34,863 nt of DNA, taken from Mesotaenium endlicherianum. Its lineage: Eukaryota; Streptophyta; Zygnematophyceae; Zygnematales; Mesotaeniaceae. The stretch spans positions 376,252 to 411,114 of the forward strand of contig WELA01011341.1 of assembly GCA_009602735.1 (NCBI GenBank). The letters run 5' to 3'. Every line of letters begins with the position of its first letter. Positions within the stretch are counted from its first letter, which is position 1. Positions 22,885-34,091 of this stretch are shown here, piece after piece. A model generated the notes under the pieces. It was not told where the DNA came from and ran no database searches. It saw only the letters and a list, made by a program, of their open reading frames with translations. A program made the position numbers and the translations under genes.

Positions 22885-24951
22885 CTGCAACCCCAGAAAC
22901 TAAACACTCCTCTCAGACTCCTGCAGATTCCATCTACACCATTTCTTTCTAGAAGGAAAGATAGGATATCATCAGTTAATGGAGACCACCTGATGATGAT
23001 GCTTTTTGAAAAGCCAACGTGGAATGCCTACAGCAAGCCTGGTGAACGAACTACATATTCTTTAAACAACGGACCATTCTATATTCGAATAACCAGCCAC
23101 CATGACAGACGTCAGAGAGACTACTCTGCTGTGGAGTCACAAGGTGCCCTTGGGATAGCCTATATGCTGCCATAAACAGTTTTCTCATGATTTTCATAAC
23201 AGACACATGAGCTGCTTCTTGGCTTAGGAAGAATTTTGAATCACACAAAATGGTTCCATAATGACCATAATAAGCTGGACGCATGTAGCAGTATCGTAAT
23301 CTAAAAGCTAGTACCATATTTGTAAGACGCCTGCTGCAGACCTCAAAAGCACTGAGCGTAAATTCGTTCTTTTGATGTTATAGCCTCCATAGCAACTCCA
23401 TTCCAGTTTCTGCACGCATGAAAACTAGGCACTACTTCGTGAAGATGGGTGCATTAGTGAAGCAGTTTCCACAAGACATCAGGTGGCACTATAAAGTTGT
23501 TTAGACCACATGGACGTGGCAGGAAACTTGGAGTGACGATTACATATGCAGAAAATTCGTTTAGCTGCTCTTATTTATCAGCATGGCGAGCAATTTGAAT
23601 CAACAAAAGCTGAACACGAGTTCGTGGCAGGGACGACTAGGAACAAGAGGCGTGAGTGGGCGTGAGCCAGCGTGAGCAGGCGTGAGGCGGCGATAGGATA
23701 CCGAGGTCCACCCAGGTCAGCCCATGGTCGTGCCCCTGTGCATTCAATGTAGGTTGACCTGGGTAAGGGGTAACAGCCGCCCGTGCCTGCTGTTGCCCGC
23801 AACTGCCCGCAATTCACTGCAATTGGCCGCCACAGCTGCCATGACCAACTGTCGCCAGCAGACTGCCAAGGCGTCAATGGTCAACCGCGAGTCATCCACA
23901 ACGCAACTCGCTTTCAGAAGGGGTTATCGACACCCTTCCGCGACACCTTCGCTGGGTGTGAAGTACTGAGCACTATATATATATTGCCCACACTAAGATG
24001 AAAGGATGTACTCTCAATTTGGCACTAACTCGAAACCTGCTTTGTTGAGGTATCTAAAATTTTTCCAAGCACCATGTTTTCTCCACAATGCATTCTCAAA
24101 CCCATGACTTTATCAAAGAGCAACAGTAAGAATCTGGAAGGGTACGGCATAGCTTGACTTCAAATACCATAAAAAGCTTAATCATGATGATTTCGACACA
24201 ATATATTTGATCATTTGACGACATCACTCATAATTATCCTACCAGGAAATACTTTCCTGGTGCTTAAGAGATTGTCCCAATAATTTCTAACCCTGCACGA
24301 CTGCATTGGATGAATCCCTAAATACAGCAATATTCTTAGTTCTAGCATGTTGTTGGTCATAAAAAATCACATTCATCCAATCACCGGAGGTTTCAACTCA
24401 AGCGGCAGGTTAGCGTTCTTCGTGCACCACATAACACTCTTGATTGGTTTGGCAAGCATGCAACTTACAGGATCAGAGCTGCCAGCCAGCGAGCGACTTG
24501 CGCAGAAGAGAAACAATTTAAAGTTTAAACGCCACAAAATCCTTCAATTCTTGCAAGGTGAGACAGCAGGTGCACTATTCTTAAAGAGGAAGGGTTTCTT
24601 TTTTGTGGGGGGTTTTGGGGGGGGGGGGGGGCAAGGATCATCACAGTAGGCTAGCCTTCTTCTAACCAACTGCGGTCCTGTGCCTTCTCCTTGCTCCCTT
24701 GGAGAACCCTACTCCCACGGGCCACACTATCCTCCTGTATGAATGAGACCCCAGAGCACCTGGCTCACGGACCAGCCTCCTGCATATCATGTAAGGACGG
24801 GACCCCTGGAGCACCCTAATCCAGCACTTATGTCCTGTAGAGCGAAACACCTCGAGCACCCAATCCAACACTAACGTCCTGTAAAACAGGGAAACCTGGA
24901 GCACCCTAATCCGACACTGATGTCCAGTAGAATGGGGACACCTGGAGCACC
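22885..24951. other. Intergenic region between DCN1-like 5' end and APRL 3' end
   Basis: Holds the DCN1-like promoter and possible start-codon exon (minus strand). Around 23650-23690 a 10-bp word with GCGTGAG is repeated four times, followed by other short duplications to about 23850 (GCCCGCAACTGCCCGCAA) and a TATATATATA string near 23973. From 24000 to 24600 it is AT-rich. G-runs end at about 24630. No exon that I can support. Confidence 0.45.
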
Positions 24952-24995
24952 CTAAGCCACCGCCAGCCTCCTGTACAAACGAGACCCGATGCACC
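24735..24995. repeat. 45-bp minisatellite, about five degenerate copies
   Basis: The word GAGCACC recurs at 24754, 24809, 24854, 24899 and 24945. The last spacings are 45, 45 and 46 bp, the first is 55. Each unit reads roughly CTGGAGCACCCTAATCC, then CACTGATGTCCTGTAGAA. It starts downstream of the APRL stop (24952 on the minus strand) and overlaps the last coding bases. Confidence 0.8.
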
Positions 24996-27900
24996 ATAGG
25001 ACACGGAGAGCCAGAAACGCAGACGCCAGGGCAAGGCACGTGTGCTCGTGGAACAGCTTGTCGGGGTGGAACGCCCACGGGCACGGACAGGAGTCCTGCC
25101 CTCTGTCGCCCTCCACGCCCACAGTCCCGAGGCTGAACACTTGCCTCAGCTCGTCGCTCACGGCGGGCGCCGGCGCCCCCTGGGTGGACAACACTGTCGC
25201 ATTCTGTATCCCTGTGACTCCTCCCCCATCCCCAGTCCCCCGCAGATTATCACATAAAATAAGAGCGTCCAATGTCCAAGAATCAGGACCAGCATCAGCT
25301 GCTGACGCCACATCGCAAGAGGAAGGGACGGGGTGTAGGGAAGAGAATGGGAGAGAGAGTAGCCGACCGGGAGGAGCTTGGCTCTATACGAGGTGCAACA
25401 CGATAGAAACGAGAACTTGCGCCAAGCCACACAGCGGCGGGCCTGCCGCAAGTCCGACTCGCGACAGGTGGCAGCATGCATGGTGCAAGACTGCTACTTC
25501 ACTTGGGGCATGTAACACCGGCAGGCTTGCAGCCCCGCCCAGCTGGCACGTGTCGGCGGCGAGCGACGAGGCAAACCAAATTTGGGGTAAAAGTTTTGGT
25601 AGAAACTGATGGATGTGGTGAAAGGTAGGGGGAGACATAGCCATGACAGGAGCTCAGGGGGAGCAGCCCAAAATGCTCAGGAGAGTAGGGTCCAAGGGAG
25701 AAGGTTTCAAAGCAGGGTTTCAATGGAGAGGGTCAGAGAAAAGCAGGGTTCAAAGCAGCAGGGCTCTTAGGGCTTGTTGAAGGAGCTACCTGTGACGTTG
25801 GTGTAGAAGGAGGCGAGAGAGGGCAGCGAGGCGGGCCCGTAGTAGCGGAAGCGCGCGGCCGGCGTGTGAACGTAGACTGCCGGGAAGCTCAGCACCCCAA
25901 ACCTCGACAGCACACTGCGCCGCTCTCTCGCCCGCGCGCGAAGTGAGGGGGCCGACGGACGCACGGCACACACATGTTTGTAAGCAAGCAAGCAGGCACG
26001 CAAGAACGCACGCACGCACGGACGCAAGCCCCCTGTCAGTTGGCGTGCACGCGCACGCCCACGCCCGCGCATGTGCAAGTGCATGCACACGCACGTTAGC
26101 GTGCACAAGCACGGCCATTCGGCCCGCGGCGGATCAGGCGAGATGACGAATAACAAATCCAGCCCATGCTCTCCTGCCCCTCGTGATCCCCCTAGCAGGC
26201 GCTCTCTGCAGCAGCCTCTCAAGTCCATGTTGAGCACTTGCGCGAGGGGGTAGTAGAGGTATTAGAAATGAGGCAAAAGCAGGAATTGAATGTGACCAGC
26301 ACCAACAGGACGACAAGCGAGGGGGACACGCCCAGCCGTTGCAGGCACATGCGTGTGAGGGTGAGTTTATGCGTGCGCTTGGTTGCCATCGACACTTGTC
26401 CGACCGGTTCTGAGCATCGTGACAGTGTCTGTACCAAACAGTGGAGTGAGGGGCCTATTCACCCATTGTGTACGTTTGCGGGGAGGGGAGGGGATGGAAG
26501 AGGGGGAGCGGAATAGGGGGAAGGAAGAGGGGGAGCGGGATGAGGGGGCATGTGTATCGTTTGCCACCTCTGGAGGGGGCCAAGCTCCGCAAGGAGGTCC
26601 CCAGGTGGCGAGCACCTGGCTTCGGAATAGGGCCAGGGCTCTGGAGATTTCTGCCCCAGTGTCAAGAGCAGAGTGCGAGTGAGAGTTACGTTTTAGAACC
26701 TGCGACACGTTCATGCTGGGTTACCAAAGGATTGCACTAGAGACTGGGGGTTATGCTTGGGGCGCCTTTAGCCCTGGGGCCACACCTGGGGCAAAGCCTG
26801 CTCTCTTTGGCAGCCACGTGTGGAAGGGCTGTCATAGAAGGGGTCCGGGTTGCAGTCCAGGTATAGGATGACAATCAGGGCTTTGGGCTAGGCCTCAGGG
26901 AGCCTCTAGCCCAAGTGGCACACCGGAGGCAAAGGCAGCTGACTTATTGGCGCCGTGGGGGATGGCTGCTTCAGTTTGTGGATGAATGTGGGGGTTAGCT
27001 TTGGGTAAAGTGAGCTCAAGAGTCTCGGGTATGGGTTCGGGCGATGCATTCAGGGTTAGGGTTAGAGTGAGGGGCGCTGCTAGCCCGGGCGGCACACCTG
27101 GGGCGAAGCCTGCTCTCCTCGACAGCGACGTGGGGGATGGCTGGGAAGAGCGCCGAGAGGTTGTGGTAGAGGGGCCTGATGCGCTGCGAGAAGGGGCACC
27201 AGGTGGCGTAATAGAGCACTGCCACGTAGACCGCGCTGGCGTTGCTGGCGCCGCCGGCGCCGCCGCCGCCGCTGCTGCTGCTGACGCCATTGCTGGGGTC
27301 GTCGGCCTTGGCACTGGCCTTGACGAGGTCCAGCACGGTGTTCAAGAGCGTCTCGTTGAGCTGCAATTCTCCAGAGGGCAGCGGAGAGAGAAGCGGAGAG
27401 AAGTAGAGAGGGACCGGCGAGATGAGTGAGAGCCCTGAGCCCTTCTAGGCACCCTAGTCTCCAAACCCTAACGCCCAGTGGTGAGGTCGGATAGTAAGAG
27501 CCGAGCTCGTCGTCAATGAGCGACTTGTTGAGCAGCAAGTCTCCAAAATGGGCAGAAAAAGGGGGGGAGGGNCTTCAGCTGCGGGTCTCCAGAGGGCAGG
27601 CAATGAGAGAGCGAGAGAGAGAGCGCTGGCAGCTGAGCGCGAACATGAATTCCCCAAGCAAGCCCAAAACCCTAAGCCATTGTGCTTACCCTAGCCCCGG
27701 TACAAGAGACTGCATAGGAACAGAGTTAACAGTAAGGCAGCGTGCGAAGGAGATCTGGAGTAGCAGGCCAGTGCCAGGGCCCTGCATAGGGCCGGCAGGA
27801 GGATGCTAACCGCATGTGTGGAAACCGCAAGTGTGAAAATGGCATGTGTGAAATCGCATGTGAGAAGAATGAGCAATCAGCAGTACAGCTGGAGAGTAGT

Positions 27901-28963
27901 CAGGGAAAGCCACAGGAAGAGAGAGTAGCCAGCACAGGGAGGGCGTGGAGGATGGGAGGCAGCACGTATTCTAGGTCTAGAAGGTGGCTTTGGCTTGTAA
28001 TCAACTGTGGTCGGTTTGGGCAAGTAGGGTGGGGTGGGGTTGGGTGGGGAGGGTGGGGGCGGGATGGAACCGGCAAGGTTTTGAAGAGGGGGCAGAGATG
28101 AGCATGCGTATGTGCATGCATGTGTGTGAGTGTGTGAGTGTAAGTGTGAAGGTGCGTGTGTGCACGTACGGTGCGGCTGCTAGAGCATGCTTGCTGAAAG
28201 CGTAGGGGAGAGAGAAAGAGAAAGAACCCAGCTCCAATGAGCACTCATACGCAGATGATAGCATCCAGAGGGACAGCCGGCTGGGCAGTGCATGCCAGAA
28301 GAGATGAGGAAGAAGTATACATGCCAGCCAAACTGTCTGAAAGCTGGTCCTGGCAGCAGGCAAGCTATTCAATTGGTCAAGCCCAGGACGCTCGTGCACA
28401 TGGCAGGAGTCTCTGACGAGGTCGTGCTTTGGAGACTCTCACTACCCTAATTACTTCACATGGTCCATATTGTCAACAAAAACAGAGAAAGAGTACATTG
28501 TGAAGTGCAGCATCTAGAAGAGGAACATTTTCTTGTAACTACTTCAGTCAAACTAATGACAATGGCTACCCTGTCGTCCTTGCTACCGTCATATCCCATG
28601 TATCACAATTCTCATCTGGCTGCTACCACAACCTCAAGGAGACCCTGGTGGACCCATGTAGTGTCTAAATATTTCCCCAGAGTAGTCACTTTCAATACAG
28701 ATTACACTGCGATTGCTTAAAAATTGCTGTACCTCGATGACATGAGGCCAGGGAGAAATCCACTGCTTGCTTTGCACATCCTCCTGGCACACGTACTGGG
28801 AATCAATCAAATCCGCTAAAAGTGGACGAGGAAGACACTGGGGAAAGGAATCAACGCCTGATGACTCTGTGCGACATGCTACAGTATTTAACAATAGCAA
28901 TACAACTGCAGCTACTGTCGCGCATGAAGAGCTAAATCTGTTGGCCTTGTTGCAGGTCTTCAT
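24952..28963 (-). CDS. APRL: APR-like (APRL) thioredoxin-fold membrane protein
   Basis: Plant APRL proteins resemble the thioredoxin-like part of APS reductase but lack the reductase domain. They enter the secretory pathway and their reaction is not established. Exons: 28963-28733, 27360-27098, 25914-25790, 25211-24952 (an alternative acceptor for the last is 25193, same phase); ~292 aa. Residues 1-31 are a signal peptide (VAAVVLLLLNTVAC), then a short cysteine-containing stretch (CLPRPLLADLIDSQYVC). The Trx-like domain has YATWCPFSQRIRP (Cys 132, single-cysteine CPFS site as in plant APRL), HVAVEES, FGVLSFPAVYVH and FYTNVTG. A hydrophobic helix (CLALASAFLALRVL) near residue 270 is the membrane anchor. 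Splicing exon 2 to 3 gives EESRLRPSVLSRFG, which aligns with plant members. A Ser4-Gly4 insert precedes the fold. Confidence 0.88.
26760..26970. repeat. Two decayed copies of the APRL exon-2/donor segment within intron 2
   Basis: The end of exon 2 plus its donor (27073-27143) is imperfectly repeated at 26760-26835 and 26897-26970. Shared words include GGCGC, TAGCCC, CACACC(T/G)G, GGC(A/G)AAG and a GTGGGGGATGGCTG-like end. The first copy keeps CCCCAG|GTGTGG on the minus strand and could act as a decoy donor. The ORFs across them are not coding. Confidence 0.65.
27511..27600. repeat. Decayed copies of the APRL exon-2 acceptor region
   Basis: Plus-strand sequence at 27511-27554 resembles the start of exon 2 and its acceptor (27340-27377): GTTGAG(C)(T/A)GCAA, then TCTCCA, then GGGCAG. 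The minus-strand acceptor TTGCAG is TTGCTG in this copy, so it is dead. A third partial copy (27577-27600) follows the single N at 27572. Confidence 0.6.
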
Positions 28964-30643
28964 CCATGAAAACGTCTAATGAAGGCCAGGCCTATTCTAT
29001 GAGCTGTATCAGACTAATGGTGATTTGGTATTGCATGGAAGGCGCACGGTAAATATACAATCCAAAAGGTCTTAGCAAAACCAGTTCGCAAGTGCAAGGG
29101 CAGAGTGCCCATGTGGTGCATTGTCGGGCATCAAGTGGCTTGAAGACCTACTGCAGGTGACTGCAGGTCCTGGCAGGTCCCAGGCCTACACGCTGTGAAA
29201 GCGGAAAACTTTCTCGTTGACTCAGACGACGTCATACGCCAATCACAACTGATCACAATGGATCGAAACCATTCACGACACAGCCAGTCAAAGTCAAGAA
29301 GAGAAAATTGATAGAGGAAGATGGAGGAAGATGGTTCAAGCCAGGTCCGAGCTAGGTCCAAGGAGGTCCATAAGTGGAGCAAGGCCGAATCAAGCCATAT
29401 TAATTGAGCAGATTCAAATTCGGAGCCATTCGGACACATTCGGAGCACTACGGACTGCGGACTCTGGAGCACACGCATGCCGTGCCAATATTGACCTTGC
29501 CATAGAATGCTGTAGAAGCATCTTGATATGGGCGTCAAACTGACTGCCTTAAACCCTTCTAAGAAACTTTAGAATATAAACTCGCCCTAGAGCTCTTTCT
29601 TGTCTTCGTGTTCCGTCTTCATTCCGGCGGCTTCTACGCCCCCGCCCCTATTGCACATTTGTGCTCTTCTCCGAGCTCCCATCTACGTCGACTATGAGTT
29701 GAGCAAGTTTTGTGGCTCTTCGGAGCTCAGCTGGTAACCACTGACAGCAATGGACAAGGTGAGACGAGTTCGAAGTAGGCTTCGCAGTGAATGTTTTGCC
29801 TACATTGTGTCAATGGTCTTGTTAGTAATCTGCACATTTGGTTGTGTGCCCGTTGTTGTCTCCTGCAAAGCATGCCATTGCATGCCTACTGGTACAATAT
29901 GCAGGCCCGTGTGTACAGTAGTACACCTCACATGTGTACCAGCTGAATGGAGGATCTGCTAGAGTATCTGACAAATGGGCAGTTGTGGGGTCTCTTCCAT
30001 GAACCCTTCCACAATCATTTGTCACATATTTTGCTCAGCAATTATGGCTGATGTAGCTCTGTCTGTTACCCTTAGTTGGTAGCGAGGAGACTAACTATTT
30101 GTTTTGTACCCACGAGCAGTCCCGGTCCTAGCGCCACGGCTGGATATGAGCCCGGGGTCTGATGGCACCTGAGTCGATTGCCAGCTATGGCACATGACAA
30201 CGGCTGAAAGGTGGCCATTACTCTTCTGACCCTCTCGGTTGACAAGGTAAAGAGTTCATTGTTCCTCACTTATCATAGTTCTTGCCTTGGGTCTCTACAT
30301 GTCGATGCTCTGTAGAATCAGATGGAAGTGTTTGTAAGGCGGCAGGCCCACGTTGATGATTATCTCATATTTAGTCCAAGTCCTTCGGAACACTGCGGAT
30401 ACTATTGATGCGGTTATCTGAGTGGCCCTTGTCCTACCTTTCCACTTCCAGTCCTATTCCTGTAGCTCTGAAGTCTGTGACTGTAGCAAGGTCTTTTAGC
30501 TTTTGCCTTTTATTGGAAGAACGCAGCTTGCTTAGCGAAGGTTTAGCTCATTTAGAAGTACAATTACCTAGTTCATTGTCTTATGGCTAGTCATAAGAGC
30601 TGCTTCTTAATTGCTGGCATTCTTCAGTTGTGAAGAGTGCCAG
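28964..30643. other. Region upstream of APRL with an isolated promoter-like element
   Basis: Positions 28964-29130 should contain the APRL promoter (minus strand). Then comes a tract of short duplications (29150-29180 CAGGT words, 29335-29375 AGGTCC words, 29425-29470 ATTCGGA/ACGGACT words). On the plus strand there is a TATA-like string at 29573-29580, a pyrimidine-rich stretch, and ATG at 29750 followed after three codons by GTGAGA. No downstream plus-strand exon was found. The remainder to 30643 is unassigned. Confidence 0.4.
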
Positions 30644-31111
30644 TTAATTCAGTAGGTAGGCCTCATCCCTTTGGCAGAGCGTCGTAGCCGCCCGGCTTGA
30701 AACACCATCGGCAATGGCTCTGAGCGTTTTGAGGGGAGGCCAGATCAGGCTGGAGCTCCTACTCCGGGATCCTGCGATTATCTCTGTTTGCAAGGACCTC
30801 GAATGGAGCCCCCACATTTCATAAATACCTGTCATACATGTCTGGGAAGGAGAGCATGGTCTTGTCCTGTGAGCTAAAGTCTTCAGTAATATGGGCAACC
30901 AGCAAGGTGTTGCCCGTGGCCCACTGCTTCCAGTTTGAAGTTTTTATAGCCGGAAGAATTTCACCCGACAGTCTCGTTTCAGCCACTGTTAGATGGGAAC
31001 CTGACATGTGCTGCTGCTGATGAACAGGAAGGAGTTGTTGACTAAAGTCCACCTTTCACCTGTGGTGGCTCCTTGTCCCTCCCGCGGCAGTGATCTGGTT
31101 AGTAGCATCCC
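30644..31111 (-). CDS. 3' exons of an unrecognised multi-exon gene
   Basis: Three exons that splice in phase on the minus strand: 31111-31060, 31000-30829 and 30749-30644, with boundaries CAG|, G|GTGAAA, TGTCAG|, AG|GTATTT and CTCCAG|, ending at TAA. The encoded C-terminal ~110 residues include LLTRSLPREGQGATTG, SHLTVAETRLSGEILPAI, NWKQWATGNTLLVAHI and RAIADGVSSRAATTL, with normal globular composition. A further upstream exon ending near 31273 (QQVYQRAQ, phase 0) is compatible, and protein-like open stretches continue to about 31620. I do not recognise the family. It could be a lineage-specific gene or the remains of a mobile element. Start and promoter not found. Confidence 0.4.
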
Positions 31112-31273
31112 CTGGGCTGAACATTTCCTAGCGTTGCTACAGGTTGCTATATGTGGTACCAGGAGGTGTGGACTTGTGTTGGATATGTGTTGACTTGGAG
31201 CTATGAGGAGATATAAAACCAGTTAAAGCCAGTTCTGCTGCTGATCACCCTGATGTGAAACTGGTGTATAACC

Positions 31274-33423
31274 TGAGCTCTTTGATACACTTGCTGTTTA
31301 CCCACATGTTGGCCAGTTGTCTCTCTTATGTTTGCCATTACTTCCAGTCAGCAGATATAGGTCTTTCTCTTCCTTTCCATGCATGGTGTTGGTTTTTTGC
31401 ATTTCATCTTGAATGAATGTTCAGGAAGAGTTTCTTTCCTCTCTGAAGTTCAGAAGATGGCATGGCTGTGACGATAAAACTATCCGCGCTTCTGAGGCTT
31501 GCCTATGAAGTACAAGGATAATATGGTTGAATTTCTTAATCCGAGCCAAGCATCTCTTGCAAGTATTTGAGCTTATTGATCCTGGAAGAGTTCACTGGGC
31601 CGGCTTTAGAGTTCTGGGCTGATGAGATGGCTTCTCTGCTTGCAATGATGTTCTTTTTGCCGAGTGGCTATCTCTTCTGCACAGTTCTCATTCTCTGTCT
31701 GTACGTTCTTGTTGATGTGTAGCAGGCTTTTAGGGTGAGCAGAGAGGTGATTTTAAGTTTCGAAGCCTCGCATCTGGAAAACAGGAGAAGCTACTTTACC
31801 GTGTTTGTATGTGGTGCAATCCCCAGTTGGACGTTTTTAGATAGATACAATGTCTTACTTTCTGACTACTGTATATGCTACATTTTCCAGATAAGTAGAA
31901 AGATTGTAGACATCTCAATATATATGAAAGACCACTTTGAGCACCACAAGTAATTTTCCCATTTCAGTATTGCAATATGTTTGCTGATTTATATATGGGT
32001 GAATCATAGATCTCCATGTAAACTTTGCTACGTCGACGTGAAGTATGTATCAATTTCACTTTGGTACCAAACTACGTACGGCCCATGTAAACCTAGTGAG
32101 AATGGCAAATACGTGTCAGCTATGACCCCTTGCTGAGTGACAGATTCAAGCAGGTTGTCAACTTCAACGAGGCAGCATGAAGGGGGGCTAATTATGGGGT
32201 ATAAGAGATTTTACTCTTAAGAGTGGCGGGTCCAATAATTGGTTTTTTGATATGAAGTCTGGAAACTAGGAATACAAGAAGGATTAAAGCGGAAAACATA
32301 TTCCAACATGAAGGGCGTGGCAGGGCATTTTCAGGTCAATCTTGATGTGTATTATTTTGGGCATATCCTAATCAACAAAATATCCAGATTGTGACTCGGT
32401 CTAGACTCTACGCGTAGCAGGGCAAGCATCTTCGTAATAAACTAAGATCCAGAGGCACTTTACTTTGATATTTAGTAAAGGTCCCACATAACTCGAAAGT
32501 TCACTCTCCAATTATGGGCTTCAAATCGATTGGATCAACATGCATAATATTGGACTAGCAGCTGTCTCCAAAAAGAGTGTCATCCCACACCAACTTGGTA
32601 GCTTGAAGGGTTCTGCATTGCCTTGATTACACTGAACATTCTTTATTGGCAGGTTGGACATGGACACATGCAAGGGTTCAGATGATAATAATGGGCACAA
32701 TTCAGCCTAGCTACGCCACCAATCTCATGTGAAATGAAGCTTCACAAAGCGATGCGCTAGCCTCCAACACTATATCACCTCCACACAACCAACCACCTCA
32801 AGACCGAAATTTGAATGGCCGCTCAAAAAAACCTCGGTTATCTGCCCACAGAGGACGTCCACATGCACCGGTCGATAGGTTAGAAGCCAGCGGTGTAGGT
32901 TCGTCGAGTACCACGTGCCGCTCTATCTCATCAATCCTCCGACAAGCACACAGCCCTACCAGCCCTACCTTGTCCGTCACATTGCTCTCCAAATGGCCAA
33001 GAAGTCTGCGCGTGCACGTTTCTGCGCGTGCGCGATACCAAAGCACCAAATCGCAGAGCCTGGCAAAAGCATTCGGCAGAGACTAGTCGGGAGCAGACCA
33101 AGGCCAGGCATGCAGTGCAGCGAGCCCGTCACCCAGCTGGCAAAAGCAGTCGAGTCGGCTATTGCTGCATTGAATAGCCCGCCTCGGGGCACAAAGCCTC
33201 CTCGCAAGCAATCTGGCCTGCCGGCACCGCGCGCCTCCCCCTCTCTTTACCTTTCCCTCCCTCCCTCCCCTCCCTCTTGCCCCTGCACCGTGGCTCACGA
33301 GTGTCTCCCTCGACCTCCGAACAACATGCACGCACACCAACACTCGCTCGAGGGCAAGGGAGGAGATGCACACAGCAGCTGCAGCAGCAGCGGCAGCAGA
33401 AGCAGCCGCCGCAGCAGCAGCAC
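31274..33423. other. Unassigned AT-rich region
   Basis: About 2.1 kb, AT-rich to 32790 and then GC-rich towards the LRR gene. It may hold upstream exons of the unrecognised gene (31274-31700) and the missing 3' exon(s) and 3'UTR of the LRR gene (32800-33423). The minus-strand frame at 32798-33049 (LLGHLESNV) was considered as the LRR gene's last exon, but its acceptors are out of phase with the preceding exon. No RNA gene or mobile-element terminus seen. Confidence 0.35.
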
Positions 33424-34046
33424 CTGCGAGCAGCCGAAGGCGCGCACGCGCCTCAGGGACGCGCACGAGTCCGCCAGCAGGCCCAGCCCCTGGTCCGACA
33501 CGGCGCGGCAGAAGGACACGTCGATCTCCTGCAGCGTCGCGCTCGCGTGTGCTGCCAGCGCCTCCAGCAGCAAGTCTCCCGCCTGCGCGAACGCGCTCCG
33601 CCCAGCCCGGCGACCCAGCCACAGGTCATCGGTGAGTCAGCCAGCAGCACGTGCACTGGCCCCCCTGCAGCCCCCCTGGGTCAACCTGCAGCTGCCAGCT
33701 GGAAGCTGGCACCAGACCGGCCCGGCTCCCAACCGAAACTGCAACCCAACCTGGATGCAGCCCAAGCAGCTGGCAGTCACTATGGCTGAGGCTGAGGCTT
33801 TGCGCGTCGGAAGCTGCACCGGCAACAATGGCTGCAGTAGACGCATCATGCTGCAACCCAAGCTGCCGTTGAATGGCTGCAGGAGTCAGACGGTCTGGAA
33901 AGGCAACTACTCGCATGCTTTACAACAACGCATAACAAAAAGAAATGACATACACATGCATTTCAATACGTAGTTTAAACGTGACTACATATAAGTGCGC
34001 GAACGTGCATCTTCGTCTGATATGCGTGTGTTTGTGCGAGTGTGTT

Positions 34047-34091
<45 letters not shown>

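Noticed and set aside
27050..27066. Two TTAGGG-like units suggesting an interstitial telomere repeat
   Set aside because: Only two units, and similar CCCTAA words are scattered in the same repeat-rich intron. Too short to mean anything.
29573..29765. Possible LTR end followed by a primer-binding-like TGGTAACC
   Set aside because: No second LTR, target-site duplication, or gag/pol sequence was found nearby, so a retroelement cannot be supported.
30581..30600. Near-palindrome around TTATGGCTAGTCATAA
   Set aside because: Short and imperfect, with no T-run or gene context that would make it a terminator or transposon end.
32798..33049. Minus-strand frame with LLGHLESNV as the terminal exon of the LRR gene
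   Set aside because: It loosely recalls the FLNGHSN end of Rad7-like proteins, but the available acceptors do not match the phase of the preceding exon.
32915..33973. Long plus-strand open frame of 352 codons
   Set aside because: Its composition is Pro/Ser/Arg/Gln-rich without recognisable motifs, and it runs antisense over the LRR exon at 33424-33582, which has proper splice sites and family motifs. It is a shadow of GC-rich sequence.
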